Part shown: one piece after another, positions 27,560 through 36,120 of the stretch
How positions within the stretch are numbered: position 1 is the first letter of the stretch
Layout: every line of letters starts with the position of its first letter
Origin: an uncultured Gammaproteobacteria bacterium
GTDB lineage: Bacteria > Pseudomonadota > Gammaproteobacteria > UBA6429 > Thiohalophilaceae
DNA: 64,000 bases
NCBI GenBank assembly: GCA_913064945.1
Contig: CAJYAN010000011.1
Coordinates: forward strand, 62,001-126,000
Direction: 5' to 3'
Made by a program: the position numbers and the translations under genes
The notes under the pieces: model-generated
What the model saw: the letters and a program-made list of their open reading frames with translations, nothing else
Databases searched by the model: none
Told to the model about the DNA's origin: nothing

Positions 27560-28567
27560 TTACATTTTGCCAGTCATGTAGGCCGCCAGTTCCATCATGC
27601 GATTAACATAACCCCATTCATTGTCATACCAGGCCAGTACCTTCACCTGAGTTTCATCAATCACCATGGTAGAGGGCGCATCGATAATGGAAGAACGCGG
27701 GTCATCTTTGTAATCAATCGACACCAGCGGGCGCTGTTCATAACCGAGAATGTTTTTTAACGTTCCTTCTGCCGCCTGCTTGAAGAGTCTATTCACTTCT
27801 TCAATCGTGGTGGGGCGTTCCGCCTCAAAGACAAAGTCGGTTAGCGAGGCATTTAATAATGGAACTCGCACCGCCAGGCCATTTAGCTTTCCCTCTAGTT
27901 CCGGAAAAATTTTGGTAATCGCCTTAGCAGAACCTGTGGTGGTGGGGATCAGGGATTGACTACAGGCACGTGCACGACGCAGGTCACGATGGCCATTATC
28001 AATAATTGTTTGGGTGTTAGTGATGTCATGGATGGTTGTCATGCTACCGTGACGTATACCAATACCTGCCTGCATCACTTTCACCACGGGTGCCAGGCAA
28101 TTTGTGGTACATGAAGCAGCGGTCACAATTCGATGCAGCGCCGGGTCATATTGTTCATGATTAATGCCGAAAACAATATTGATCGCCGGCTCTGCCACCG
28201 GCGCTGAGACCAGCACCTTTTTGATACCCTGCTGAAAATAAGGTGCCAGTAATTCCGCCGTTTTGAACCTGCCGGTGCAATCAATAACGAGATCGACCTG
28301 CAGTGCCTGCCAGTCAATATCCTGAATCCTGGCATGACGGGAGAATGATACTGGCTTACCATCGACATATATTCGATCAGCTTCAACATTTATCTTGTGT
28401 GGCCAGCGTCCATGCACGGAGTCAAATTCAAGCAAATGCGCCATACAGGCGACATCACCTTTTATCTCATTGATATGCACAATGTCATATGCCGTATTTT
28501 CCCAACCCGCACGAAAGCCAAGTCGCCCCATGCGGCCAAAGCCATTGATCGCAACACGAAGTGTCAT
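27560..28567 (-). CDS. ArsJ-associated glyceraldehyde-3-phosphate dehydrogenase
   Basis: A 335-residue GAPDH. The NAD-binding start is [18 protein letters not shown], with the catalytic Cys153 in [10 protein letters not shown] and the C-terminal [12 protein letters not shown]. In ars operons this copy uses arsenate in place of phosphate to make 1-arseno-3-phosphoglycerate for ArsJ. ATG 28567 starts right at the Rossmann fold; a longer in-frame extension to 28693 would overlap arsR and is not supported. It lies 37 bp after the arsR stop. Confidence 0.93.
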   Translation of the reverse strand: MTLRVAINGFGRMGRLGFRAGWENTAYDIVHINEIKGDVACMAHLLEFDSVHGRWPHKINVEADRIYVDGKPVSFSRHARIQDIDWQALQVDLVIDCTGRFKTAELLAPYFQQGIKKVLVSAPVAEPAINIVFGINHEQYDPALHRIVTAASCTTNCLAPVVKVMQAGIGIRHGSMTTIHDITNTQTIIDNGHRDLRRARACSQSLIPTTTGSAKAITKIFPELEGKLNGLAVRVPLLNASLTDFVFEAERPTTIEEVNRLFKQAAEGTLKNILGYEQRPLVSIDYKDDPRSSIIDAPSTMVIDETQVKVLAWYDNEWGYVNRMMELAAYMTGKM

Positions 28568-28604
28568 ATTAAGATTCCAAATATTATTGAGAAGAACAGG
28601 ATCG

Positions 28605-28958
28605 TCAGGCGCAGCAGGCTGCCTCTGGACGATTGGGCATCGCCAGGAGACGACGTTGATCAGCGGCAAACGGCTCGACTGACTTAATCCCATTCACCGT
28701 GGTCTGAATCACTGCCGCCGCCCAGGCAGGCAGAGTTGCCTGCAGGCGATAGTAGACCCACTGGCCTTCACGCCGGTCAAGAAATAGCCCTGACTTGCGG
28801 AGCTGTGCCAGGTGTCGCGAGACCATGGGTTGCGATAATTCCAGCGCATACATCAATTCACAGACACAGAGTTCCTCAGCCTGCACCACCAGGACCAGAC
28901 AACGCAGGCGAATGGGGTTGGCAATGGTGGCAAAAAAATCATTGGCAGAGATATTCAT
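28605..28958 (-). CDS. arsR: Arsenic-responsive repressor ArsR
   Basis: A 117-residue SmtB/ArsR winged-helix repressor. [11 protein letters not shown] leads into [26 protein letters not shown], where the CVC pair in the metal-binding helix is the As(III) site of E. coli-type ArsR. A CC pair close to the C-terminus could add ligands. ATG 28958 is chosen over an upstream TTG because a perfect palindromic operator lies immediately ahead of it. It controls the GAPDH and arsJ genes downstream. Confidence 0.92.
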   Translation of the reverse strand: MNISANDFFATIANPIRLRCLVLVVQAEELCVCELMYALELSQPMVSRHLAQLRKSGLFLDRREGQWVYYRLQATLPAWAAAVIQTTVNGIKSVEPFAADQRRLLAMPNRPEAACCA

Positions 28959-28965
28959 GGCGTTA

Positions 28966-28985
28966 ATATATGATAATTCATATAT
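28966..28985. promoter_or_regulatory. Palindromic ArsR operator
   Basis: A perfect 8+8 bp inverted repeat, ATATATGA-TAAT-TCATATAT, ends 8 bp upstream of the arsR start. Position and symmetry match known ArsR operators. Confidence 0.75.
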
Positions 28986-29115
28986 ATGATCAAGCAAATA
29001 TATTGTGACTCTGCAGCGATAATTCTCTGCAAAAATGCAGGGATTAAGTCAAGAGTACTTGCATGTAAATTAGATTACACTTATATATATTCAAAAGTTC
29101 CTGGGGATAACGGTG

Positions 29116-29307
29116 ATGAACAATAATCGGCGAGGTGAGTCAGGCACTGTGCCTAACCGGCACGAACGCTTTAAGGTCATGAGCAATGGCTGGTATTTTG
29201 CTGTCCGTGATGGCAAGTTTGAGGGACCGTATGCCAATGTCCTGGAAGCCAAGAAGGCCCTTAATTTGTATCTGCGGCGTATGGGCATTATCCGCCAGGC
29301 CTCTTGA
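29116..29307 (+). CDS. DUF6316-like small protein
   Basis: A 63-residue protein. The central NGWYFAVRDGKFEGPYANVLEA stretch, followed by a helix with basic residues (LNLYLRRMG), resembles the small DUF6316 family of gammaproteobacteria; function unknown. ATG 29116 follows a GGGGATAACGG leader. It converges on the SPOR-domain gene with only 6 bp between stops. Confidence 0.65.
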   Translation: MNNNRRGESGTVPNRHERFKVMSNGWYFAVRDGKFEGPYANVLEAKKALNLYLRRMGIIRQAS

Positions 29308-29313
29308 CCCTGC

Positions 29314-29937
29314 CTACGGCGAGGTGATTTTCTGAATGCTATCTAATCGTCTTACCCAGGGCGACCATTTACGTAAATCTTTAGGCAGACCGGCGATGGC
29401 CTCGTTTGCATCGCTCACACTTTTATAGGAACCATACACCAGGGCATACCAGTATTCACCCTGACGTTTGCTCTTGTAGTAGCCCGCCTTGCCTTCCAGC
29501 GCATTATCAGAAAAATATTTTTCGATCAGCTCCTGACTCCGACTACTCGCCAATTGCAAGGTATAGTTTTTACCCTCCTGAGTCTTCACCCAAATTTGCG
29601 GGTCCGTTACAGCAATCGCTTCTAAGCCATCCTCAACCGTCGCCGGTTGGACCGCGTCATCCAGGACTTTATTATAGGCATCCACAAGATTTGACTGTGC
29701 CGCTGTACGCAACAGGCGCCGGGATTTTTCATCGTTACTGTCAACGCCGATACCATTATGATAGAGGTACGCAAGGTTATATTGGGCCACGGCATCACCC
29801 TGACCGGCTGCATACATCCAGAACTGTTCTGCCAGTGTATAGTTGGCCGCCTTGAACGCGACAAGTGCACGGCTCATATTATCATCTGCGTAGACAAGCA
29901 TCGGTAACCATAAAAAAATGACGAGCAGGTATTTCAT
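29314..29937 (-). CDS. Secreted Sel1-repeat / SPOR-domain protein
   Basis: A 207-residue exported protein. The signal peptide is MKYLLVIFLWLPMLVYADD. Residues ~25-90 contain Sel1/TPR-like repeats (AEQFWMYAAGQGDAVAQYNL, LYHNGIGVDSND). Residues ~120-200 form a SPOR-like peptidoglycan-binding domain (YTLQLASSRSQELIEKYF ... YWYALVYGSYKSVSDANEAI). It therefore probably binds septal or denuded peptidoglycan. ATG 29937 overlaps the upstream DUF1249 stop (ATGA), which fixes the start. Confidence 0.85.
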   Translation of the reverse strand: MKYLLVIFLWLPMLVYADDNMSRALVAFKAANYTLAEQFWMYAAGQGDAVAQYNLAYLYHNGIGVDSNDEKSRRLLRTAAQSNLVDAYNKVLDDAVQPATVEDGLEAIAVTDPQIWVKTQEGKNYTLQLASSRSQELIEKYFSDNALEGKAGYYKSKRQGEYWYALVYGSYKSVSDANEAIAGLPKDLRKWSPWVRRLDSIQKITSP

Positions 29938-30377
29938 GAAAGGAAGGCTTCTTTGTTTTTTCGATGTCGGCGTCTGTTGATATATAAGAGCCAATCATAC
30001 AGGAGATGATTGATTTGACGCTTTTCATCGCGCTGGTACATTTTCGGGTTAGGCGTATCATATTTTGGTAAAAAACGGGCTCGTCCCTGATAACTCACGA
30101 CTTCAGCCAATTTGGCATCGGTATAGAGCCGAATTCGCATCTGTAGCGCCTGTCGCCAGCTTGGGCTACCCGCGTATTGTTCTGTTGCTTCAAGCAAAAG
30201 CGTGTATTTGTTTTTCTCACGTATCTGAAGGGTCAATCTGGATTGTTCGGATTCATGCTGCACAATAGATTCATTTCCAAGAATAAGGCCCGGAAACAAT
30301 GCACTCAGTGTGGCGAAATTATGCTCATATAGCCACATGGGATTATGTACTCGCTGCTGCTGGATGCTATGTGCCAT
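29934..30377 (-). CDS. DUF1249 (YqiB-like) protein
   Basis: A 147-residue protein like E. coli YqiB. Recognisable parts are MWLYEHNFATLSALFP near the start, LEATEQYAGSPSWRQALQMR in the middle, and ARFLPKYDTPNPKMYQRDEK. Function is unknown. In many gammaproteobacteria the family lies in the tolC-nudF-yqiB-cpdA region; here it is instead coupled to a SPOR-domain gene. Confidence 0.82.
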   Translation of the reverse strand: MAHSIQQQRVHNPMWLYEHNFATLSALFPGLILGNESIVQHESEQSRLTLQIREKNKYTLLLEATEQYAGSPSWRQALQMRIRLYTDAKLAEVVSYQGRARFLPKYDTPNPKMYQRDEKRQINHLLYDWLLYINRRRHRKNKEAFLS

Positions 30378-30678
30378 ACCCTCATATCCAATCGTGTCTA
30401 CATCCTACTATCGGCACTATTCTATTATTATTGAGGAGAATTACCAGTCCTGAGCACTATCAAAAAAATAACTTTGACTTACGAACGTTGTGGCGTGTAT
30501 TTAACCGGGTGTAGGGCAGGTAGCCGGCGTTTCGATTAACATGGGCGGAGCAATATTATGAGTTCGACATCGCAATGAAACAGCAAGACGCCAGCGGCCC
30601 CTGCTGCCCCCGCCATAGACGAGGTCGGGTCTCTCGCGTCAATTACTGACACAAACTCCAGTATTTCATCGCGCTGCA
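30378..30678. other. 301-bp intergenic region
   Basis: No gene, RNA or repeat is evident. The part near 30590-30640 is GC-rich with short complementary segments but no poly-T, so no terminator is called. Confidence 0.4.
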
Positions 30679-31332
30679 TTAATCAAACAGGCGGTCCAGT
30701 CTTTCAAGGTCATTGATGACACGCCATTTACCACCACCGGCCTCGACTTTTTTACGCCAATCGTCCAGACGGTCAAGATACTCGCGTGGATCAATGTTAT
30801 CGCTACGCAACTTGGTTACATTCAACGCAATAACATTGATACCATTAAGTTGCAATGGAATATCGCGCACATAACCTTTACGAAGTTCCTCTTTAAGGTC
30901 AGAGAAAATCATAATCGTTTTCTTACCGGTATTAGCTTCGTTCAGATATTCGATTGCCTGTAAAATCCCGCCGGTAATATCCGTATATGCGCTTGGCTTT
31001 GCCGCTTTGACAAACTTATCAATCGTATCGCGGAATTTTCGCTTTTGCTGATTTGTCATGCTAGGGCGTTCATCGAAGGTTTGCTTATCGATAATATTTT
31101 TTTCACTAAAACTCGCAGTATCCACCCTGGCCACGGCAAAGGTATCGCCGGGATTGAGTTTTGAAAGCGTAAAATTAATAATACGTTGTGCATGACCCAG
31201 TTCTTTTGTATAGGTGCCCGACGTATCTATTAACATATAGACGCCCTGATTGTATGGACCTTTATTATCAGCACAACTCGTCACACTGAGTATTGCGACG
31301 AATAACATCGCCTTCAAAAACTGGTTTAACAT
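30679..31332 (-). CDS. VWA-domain lipoprotein
   Basis: A 217-residue lipoprotein: a short signal peptide ends in SVTSC (lipobox), then a von Willebrand A domain. The MIDAS motif is VYMLIDTSGTYTKEL (DxSGT, with Thr where Ser is usual), a Thr/Asp loop follows at SAYTDITGGI, and MIFSDLKEE is the third metal-loop region. The lipoprotein would face the periplasm. It is 18 bp downstream of the 479-aa membrane protein gene, so the two probably work together. Function unknown. Confidence 0.8.
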   Translation of the reverse strand: MLNQFLKAMLFVAILSVTSCADNKGPYNQGVYMLIDTSGTYTKELGHAQRIINFTLSKLNPGDTFAVARVDTASFSEKNIIDKQTFDERPSMTNQQKRKFRDTIDKFVKAAKPSAYTDITGGILQAIEYLNEANTGKKTIMIFSDLKEELRKGYVRDIPLQLNGINVIALNVTKLRSDNIDPREYLDRLDDWRKKVEAGGGKWRVINDLERLDRLFD

Positions 31333-31350
31333 GACGCTCCCCTTTAATTA

Positions 31351-32790
31351 TTAGATTGAGGCGGTAGACTGACTACGGCTTTCTTTGTCACCTTCGTCAA
31401 TCGCAGTCTTGCGTAACACAGCCTTTTCAATCCAGAGAGGGGCAAATATGATCAAATCATAGCTATTCACCAGGACACTGGCTGTATATCGCATAAAACT
31501 ACTCCCAAGGTGTAGGAGCCAGATCAAAACGCGTAGCACGCCAATCGTAATAAGTCCTAGCACAGTACGAAGCGAGTGAATAAACGTTTCTAATGGAATA
31601 GCGACAAACATCAACGCGAATGGCAAAACCAAGCCCATACCCATTTGAGCCGCTGTCGTGATCCATAAGTAGGAACTCTCGACCACCTCGGTATTGCCAT
31701 CGCCGCGTAGAATGGCCCTTGTCGCCGCGGCATCCTGCATAATCAATTCCCGCATAAAAGCCAGCCCGGCTTCGATACAGGCCAGAAAAAGCAGAATGGA
31801 AAAGAATGTCCAGGCCAGACGAATACGCACTTTATCATTCAGGGCACCAATGACCGGAAACAGTCGTGTGATACGCATGGCCTCCATTAAGAAGAGCCCC
31901 ATGGCCAGTTCGACCAGAATAATTACCAAGGCGGCAATACTATTTATTGGCACCCCCATAATTCGACTCGTGCCACCGACCATTTCCGCGAGAGGTCTGG
32001 CAATAAGGTTGAAATTGATCAGCGCTCCGCCTACGGCAATCGTGAGCACAAAAGCCGAGATAAAGAACTGCGTTAAAGATGATGAAGACAACATACGCAC
32101 CGAACGATCTGATGCCTTTACAATGCCTTCATATTCATCCATATGACGGTCAATGGTCTGTGAGCGTGTTAACAGGCTCTTGACACTCTTATCAACCTGA
32201 CCCAGTACCTGCGTAACCTTACGCCAATGTGGCATCATGTCCTTGAGATGCATGTGACGCTTGTGACTGGCCTTGCGATACTCCTCCGTCGCCTGAGTAT
32301 TGGCTTTAATCATTGAGTTATGAATATCTTCGAGAATATGTGCGACCATCGGGTCCTTGGTCTGGATCTTCGCAATGGCATCTACCGCCTTAACCCAGCC
32401 AGGGGGTTCAGGGGGGACTTCTGTACTTTCTTTATAGTCCGCGTCAATCTGAGTGATTTCCTCACTCAGGTGCCTTTGTAGCGAAGGATATTCTGCAAGG
32501 TCCTTGCGCACCGTGGCATCGATCCGCTCAAACTCACGTTCAATAATTCTTTCCGATGCCTCCATTCCCTGCGCCAACAGGACTTCTCGATTTCGTTGTA
32601 AAAGACGTTGCTCTGCCTTTTGTACCGAATGCGCCGAGACTCGAAAGGTATTCTGCAAGACACGGCAAAAAGCAACTATCGATTTGTGTGCCGGTGTACG
32701 TGCAAAATAGAGCGTTGCCAGGATGAGAAAAAACCAAATGAGGCTGGACAGGATCGGGTTTTGGACGATCATTAAATCATTGAACGTCAT
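31351..32790 (-). CDS. Unrecognised multi-pass membrane protein with coiled coil
   Basis: A 479-residue protein I cannot place in a named family. Residues ~10-30 form a membrane anchor. Residues ~50-240 are charged and helical, probably coiled coil (EREFERIDATVRKDLAEY; QVDKSVKSLLTRSQTIDRHM). Residues ~245-440 hold about five more membrane segments, and the C-terminus is polar and cytoplasmic or periplasmic. It precedes the VWA lipoprotein by 18 bp and follows fliA by 145 bp. It may transmit force or signal between the envelope and the lipoprotein, but nothing proves this. Confidence 0.7.
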   Translation of the reverse strand: MTFNDLMIVQNPILSSLIWFFLILATLYFARTPAHKSIVAFCRVLQNTFRVSAHSVQKAEQRLLQRNREVLLAQGMEASERIIEREFERIDATVRKDLAEYPSLQRHLSEEITQIDADYKESTEVPPEPPGWVKAVDAIAKIQTKDPMVAHILEDIHNSMIKANTQATEEYRKASHKRHMHLKDMMPHWRKVTQVLGQVDKSVKSLLTRSQTIDRHMDEYEGIVKASDRSVRMLSSSSLTQFFISAFVLTIAVGGALINFNLIARPLAEMVGGTSRIMGVPINSIAALVIILVELAMGLFLMEAMRITRLFPVIGALNDKVRIRLAWTFFSILLFLACIEAGLAFMRELIMQDAAATRAILRGDGNTEVVESSYLWITTAAQMGMGLVLPFALMFVAIPLETFIHSLRTVLGLITIGVLRVLIWLLHLGSSFMRYTASVLVNSYDLIIFAPLWIEKAVLRKTAIDEGDKESRSQSTASI

Positions 32791-32935
32791 GGCAAGCTCC
32801 TTATAGAAAATCGAACTTCATTGATATATCGACAGACGAACGCAACATATTAGCGATAAGCACTGCAAAAACCGCTAACTCAGTCACAGACTGCTGCTTC
32901 AACAAAGAAATTTAAAATTTTCTATTCCTGGCAGC

Positions 32936-33676
32936 TTATGGAGAAACATCACCAAGCAGGGCTTCTTCCAGTTTTGCCCGCATACGTAAGTGCGCCTGAC
33001 TCAATAACTGACTGATGCGCGACTCACTGACGCCAAGGACGACACCAATTTCTTTAAGATTCAGCGAATCATTATAGTATAAGCTTATTATTAAACGTTC
33101 ACGTTCCGGTAGACCGGCAATGGCTTCGACCAGCTGCCCCCGAAACTCTTCTTTTTCAATGCCATGCAACGGTGAAGGCGTGTTCGAACTGGAATCCGGA
33201 TTAAACGGATCATCATCCCGATCCAGTTCTGCGAAACTCAGCAGGCGACAAGTGTTGGCTTCGTGAAGTATTTTATGATATTCATCCAGACTAATATCCA
33301 TACGCCTGGCAACTTCTTCCGCCCGTGCATCGCGTCCCGTTTCATTTTCAACTTCATGCATCACCTGCATAAGTTCGCGCGCTCGGCGGTGTACGGATTT
33401 TGGCGCCCAATCATTGCGGCGTAATTCATCCAGCATCGAACCACGAATTCTGATCGTGGCATAGGTCTCAAAGGCTGCCCCTTGAGAGGCATCATAAAGT
33501 TGTGCCGCATCAAGCAAACCAATCATACCCGCCTGAATCAAATCATCGACCAGAACACTGGCGGGTAAGCGCGCCGATAAATGGTAAGCGATTCTATGCA
33601 CCAGTGTCGCATTACGCGTCACCAGCTCATCGGCGGTGATTTGTTCATCTGGATAAACCTTAATTTTTGTCATCAT
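32936..33676 (-). CDS. fliA: Flagellar sigma factor FliA (sigma28)
   Basis: A 246-residue sigma70-family factor with regions 2, 3 and 4. Key parts are LVDDLIQAGMIGLLDAAQLY and AFETYATIRIRGSMLDELR in region 2, NDWAPKSVHRRARE in region 3, and YYNDSLNLKEIGVVLGVSES in region 4. It transcribes late flagellar and chemotaxis genes, and sigma28-type promoters are seen before fliC and cheV in this window. Normally it follows flhF/flhG; here it is the last flagellar gene of the leftward run, 706 bp from fliK. Confidence 0.95.
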   Translation of the reverse strand: MMTKIKVYPDEQITADELVTRNATLVHRIAYHLSARLPASVLVDDLIQAGMIGLLDAAQLYDASQGAAFETYATIRIRGSMLDELRRNDWAPKSVHRRARELMQVMHEVENETGRDARAEEVARRMDISLDEYHKILHEANTCRLLSFAELDRDDDPFNPDSSSNTPSPLHGIEKEEFRGQLVEAIAGLPERERLIISLYYNDSLNLKEIGVVLGVSESRISQLLSQAHLRMRAKLEEALLGDVSP

Positions 33677-34381
33677 GCTATTCTCTGACTTTGCATCTCA
33701 AGTTTATCGATAAAGTGGCTTGCATTTCCTGCTGTCGCTTACGACTTCTCAACAGCAATGCATTTCCTGACATACCCCAGGCCACATACGCACAGCCTCG
33801 TTTTGTATAAATTTATCAGCGGCATTTTGCTCCTCGCCGATATGTCGTGACAGTGTCTGCAACCATAATCTGTTTGACAGCATAACTATCGTTACCTCGC
33901 CCGATTCAATCAGGCGGTCACTACCCTTGTCTATATTGATACACAGCCAGCATCTCGATCACACTCTGAGCCTGCCACACGATGCCTTATACCTTTTTAA
34001 GGGTGTCGACTACCTCGAGTAATATTGATATCTCTGTTCAAGATCCCCAGCATCGCCCATCCTTATAAACATGCACTTCGGATATTGTCCTTATCGTTTA
34101 CAAATGATGTGTGGCACGATGCCGGTATATCTTGAGCAATAACTATGCCAGTGAAGACTTCCGTTACGCGATCCGGGCGACCCTGTTCATCCGTTCTGTG
34201 ATGCGACACCTGTCGTTACCTGTCCCAATAGCGTTCTGTGTTTTGTACACCGCATCCGGTGCCCCTGATGCCGATTCCCAGCGTCTTCTTTAAGCCAAGC
34301 CCCATACACTACATCGGCTATTTTTTATTTAAGCTTTAAAGTCATGTGCGCGAAAACCTTAACCGTACTATGGGCAACTTG
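33677..34381. other. 705-bp region between fliK and fliA
   Basis: No credible gene. A 60-codon frame on the plus strand (34111-34293) has no ribosome site or known motif. TGGCACG at 34113-34119 lacks a -12 partner. The promoter of fliA should lie near 33700-33850 but is not clear. Confidence 0.4.
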
Positions 34382-35578
34382 CTACACATACATATCCACC
34401 AGCCCATCCGAAACAAGACGCTGAGTGGATCGACTTTCCCCTCCAGTAGCTGCCTCAATCGGTGCAGGCCCCCCGGCGGACCGGTTACTGGATTCTCTAC
34501 CACTATCACCATTCTGGTTTTGCTCCGCCAGTGACTGGTGCGAGACATTGACGTCACCCAACATCAAACCACTCTCGGCAAACATCTCTCGTAACCTCGG
34601 TATTGCCGCTTCGATGGATTCACGCACCGCGCCATTGGGACTACTAAAGTGGATCTGTGTGCCATGTTCATGGCTTATTTTTAATTTGACTTCGAGTGCG
34701 CCTAATTCCGGCGGATTTAGGCGGATCTCCGCCCCCTGGATATTCTGTTGAACCAGCCACTGCATGCGTTCACCCAAACCCTGTGCCCAGGCTGGACTCT
34801 GCGGATTACCGGCTAAGTGCAATTGTGGTGTCGTGTTAATTTGCCCTGTGGTTTGATGGCTTAGCGCCCCCAGAGCCGTCATCCCCTGTCCCGCCGAGCC
34901 AAGGTCCAGACCATTCGGCGCATTTGAATTATCTGCATTATTGGTCAGTAGAGAGGCCGGCAGAAACTCCGCAAATTTTTGCCCTGCATGGCCATCCAGC
35001 CCCGGCGTCGTGGCCGTAGCAGAAAACAAAAGACTTTGTGCCTTCATGTTAGTCAGTGGATTGTCGGCCAGTGTGTTCGGCATTTTGCCAGCGACAGTTA
35101 GCATCTCCGGCATCTCCGCCGTGGTCATGGGAGAAAACTGATTCATGGCACGAGACACCTGTGCCCGCATATTCGGGTCAATCTGCGCTGATAGAGAGTG
35201 ACCATCGGCCGAAAGCTGGTAAAGTTTCGGTCCACTGCCATCGGCATTATTGACCACCAGCATGCCGGACCAGGTTAAGCCCGGTGGTAACGGCAAGGCA
35301 TTGCCGTCAACGGTATCGATCTTACTCAAATCCAGCGGCAATTTTTTACCGTCAATCGTGGAGGCCGACAGGAATGGCATTAATAATGTGCCATCCTCAC
35401 CTTTGTGTGACGCGCTGTCCGCGTCACCACCCGGGCTACCGACCGGTTTAAGATGGGCATTGAGGACGTTGGCAAATGCTCTGGAAGAGTCACCATCGCT
35501 GGTATTAACCGGTAAAGAGGCGGGGTCACTGCCTGTTGCTGCCTTTGCAGGCACTACCATTGGAAGACTTGTAGACAT
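34382..35578 (-). CDS. fliK: Flagellar hook-length control protein FliK
   Basis: A 398-residue secreted ruler protein. The first ~280 residues are low-complexity, Ala/Ser/Asn/Pro-rich and weakly conserved. The C-terminal ~100 residues have the Flg_hook signature: LNPPELGALEVKLKIS and VRESIEAAIPRLREMFAESG, which tells FlhB to switch substrate. GGAG 12 nt upstream makes ATG 35578 a better start than the longer in-frame option at 35626. Confidence 0.9.
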   Translation of the reverse strand: MSTSLPMVVPAKAATGSDPASLPVNTSDGDSSRAFANVLNAHLKPVGSPGGDADSASHKGEDGTLLMPFLSASTIDGKKLPLDLSKIDTVDGNALPLPPGLTWSGMLVVNNADGSGPKLYQLSADGHSLSAQIDPNMRAQVSRAMNQFSPMTTAEMPEMLTVAGKMPNTLADNPLTNMKAQSLLFSATATTPGLDGHAGQKFAEFLPASLLTNNADNSNAPNGLDLGSAGQGMTALGALSHQTTGQINTTPQLHLAGNPQSPAWAQGLGERMQWLVQQNIQGAEIRLNPPELGALEVKLKISHEHGTQIHFSSPNGAVRESIEAAIPRLREMFAESGLMLGDVNVSHQSLAEQNQNGDSGRESSNRSAGGPAPIEAATGGESRSTQRLVSDGLVDMYV

Positions 35579-35670
35579 CGTCGCATATGCTCCAGATAAA
35601 CTTTCTGCAACAGAAAATGCAAACACTATGCCAATCCGAGTTATTGGATTTTAGCCTATGCCTGAATTGC

Positions 35671-36111
35671 TCAGGGGGGTTTAGGTCGCCGCACGATATG
35701 TTCGTCGGTATTACGTTGTTCCTGACGTCGCTCTACTTTCGCCTCCTGCTTTTTTATCCGCTTGACGGCCGATTCCAGCATCTCCGTGTGTTGATGTCGT
35801 TGCCGCCAGTCATCCCGGCGTGCATCACGTTGTTCCGCTGCCTGCGTAATCTGCAGTTTTTGTTGCTCAATGGCGTTATTGAGCTGATGTAGAAACGACT
35901 GATATGCCTGTAACTGCCGTCCATCCAGTCCTGACTGCCCATTGAGATGAAACTGCTGTGCATATTCGTCACGATAACTGATTAAGTCCTGTAGCCGCCG
36001 TTCCTGATCACTGAGCGTCGTCTGCGCCAGGCCTAATTGCTGCGCCGCCTCATCCTCACCGTGTCTGGCAAGTCGCTGAATAGGTTGAAAACGGCGTGAA
36101 CGTTTATTCAT
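35671..36111 (-). CDS. fliJ: Flagellar export chaperone/escort FliJ
   Basis: A 146-residue, almost wholly helical coiled-coil protein rich in Gln, Arg and Glu, as in FliJ. It fits the stalk of the FliI ATPase ring and moves export chaperones. Little motif conservation exists in this family, so the call rests on composition, length and its place 9 bp downstream of fliI and upstream of fliK. Confidence 0.88.
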   Translation of the reverse strand: MNKRSRRFQPIQRLARHGEDEAAQQLGLAQTTLSDQERRLQDLISYRDEYAQQFHLNGQSGLDGRQLQAYQSFLHQLNNAIEQQKLQITQAAEQRDARRDDWRQRHQHTEMLESAVKRIKKQEAKVERRQEQRNTDEHIVRRPKPP

Positions 36112-36120
36112 AGACTAACC

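Noticed and set aside
34111-34293. 60-codon frame (+) between fliK and fliA
   Set aside because: No ribosome site or motif, opposite to all neighbours.
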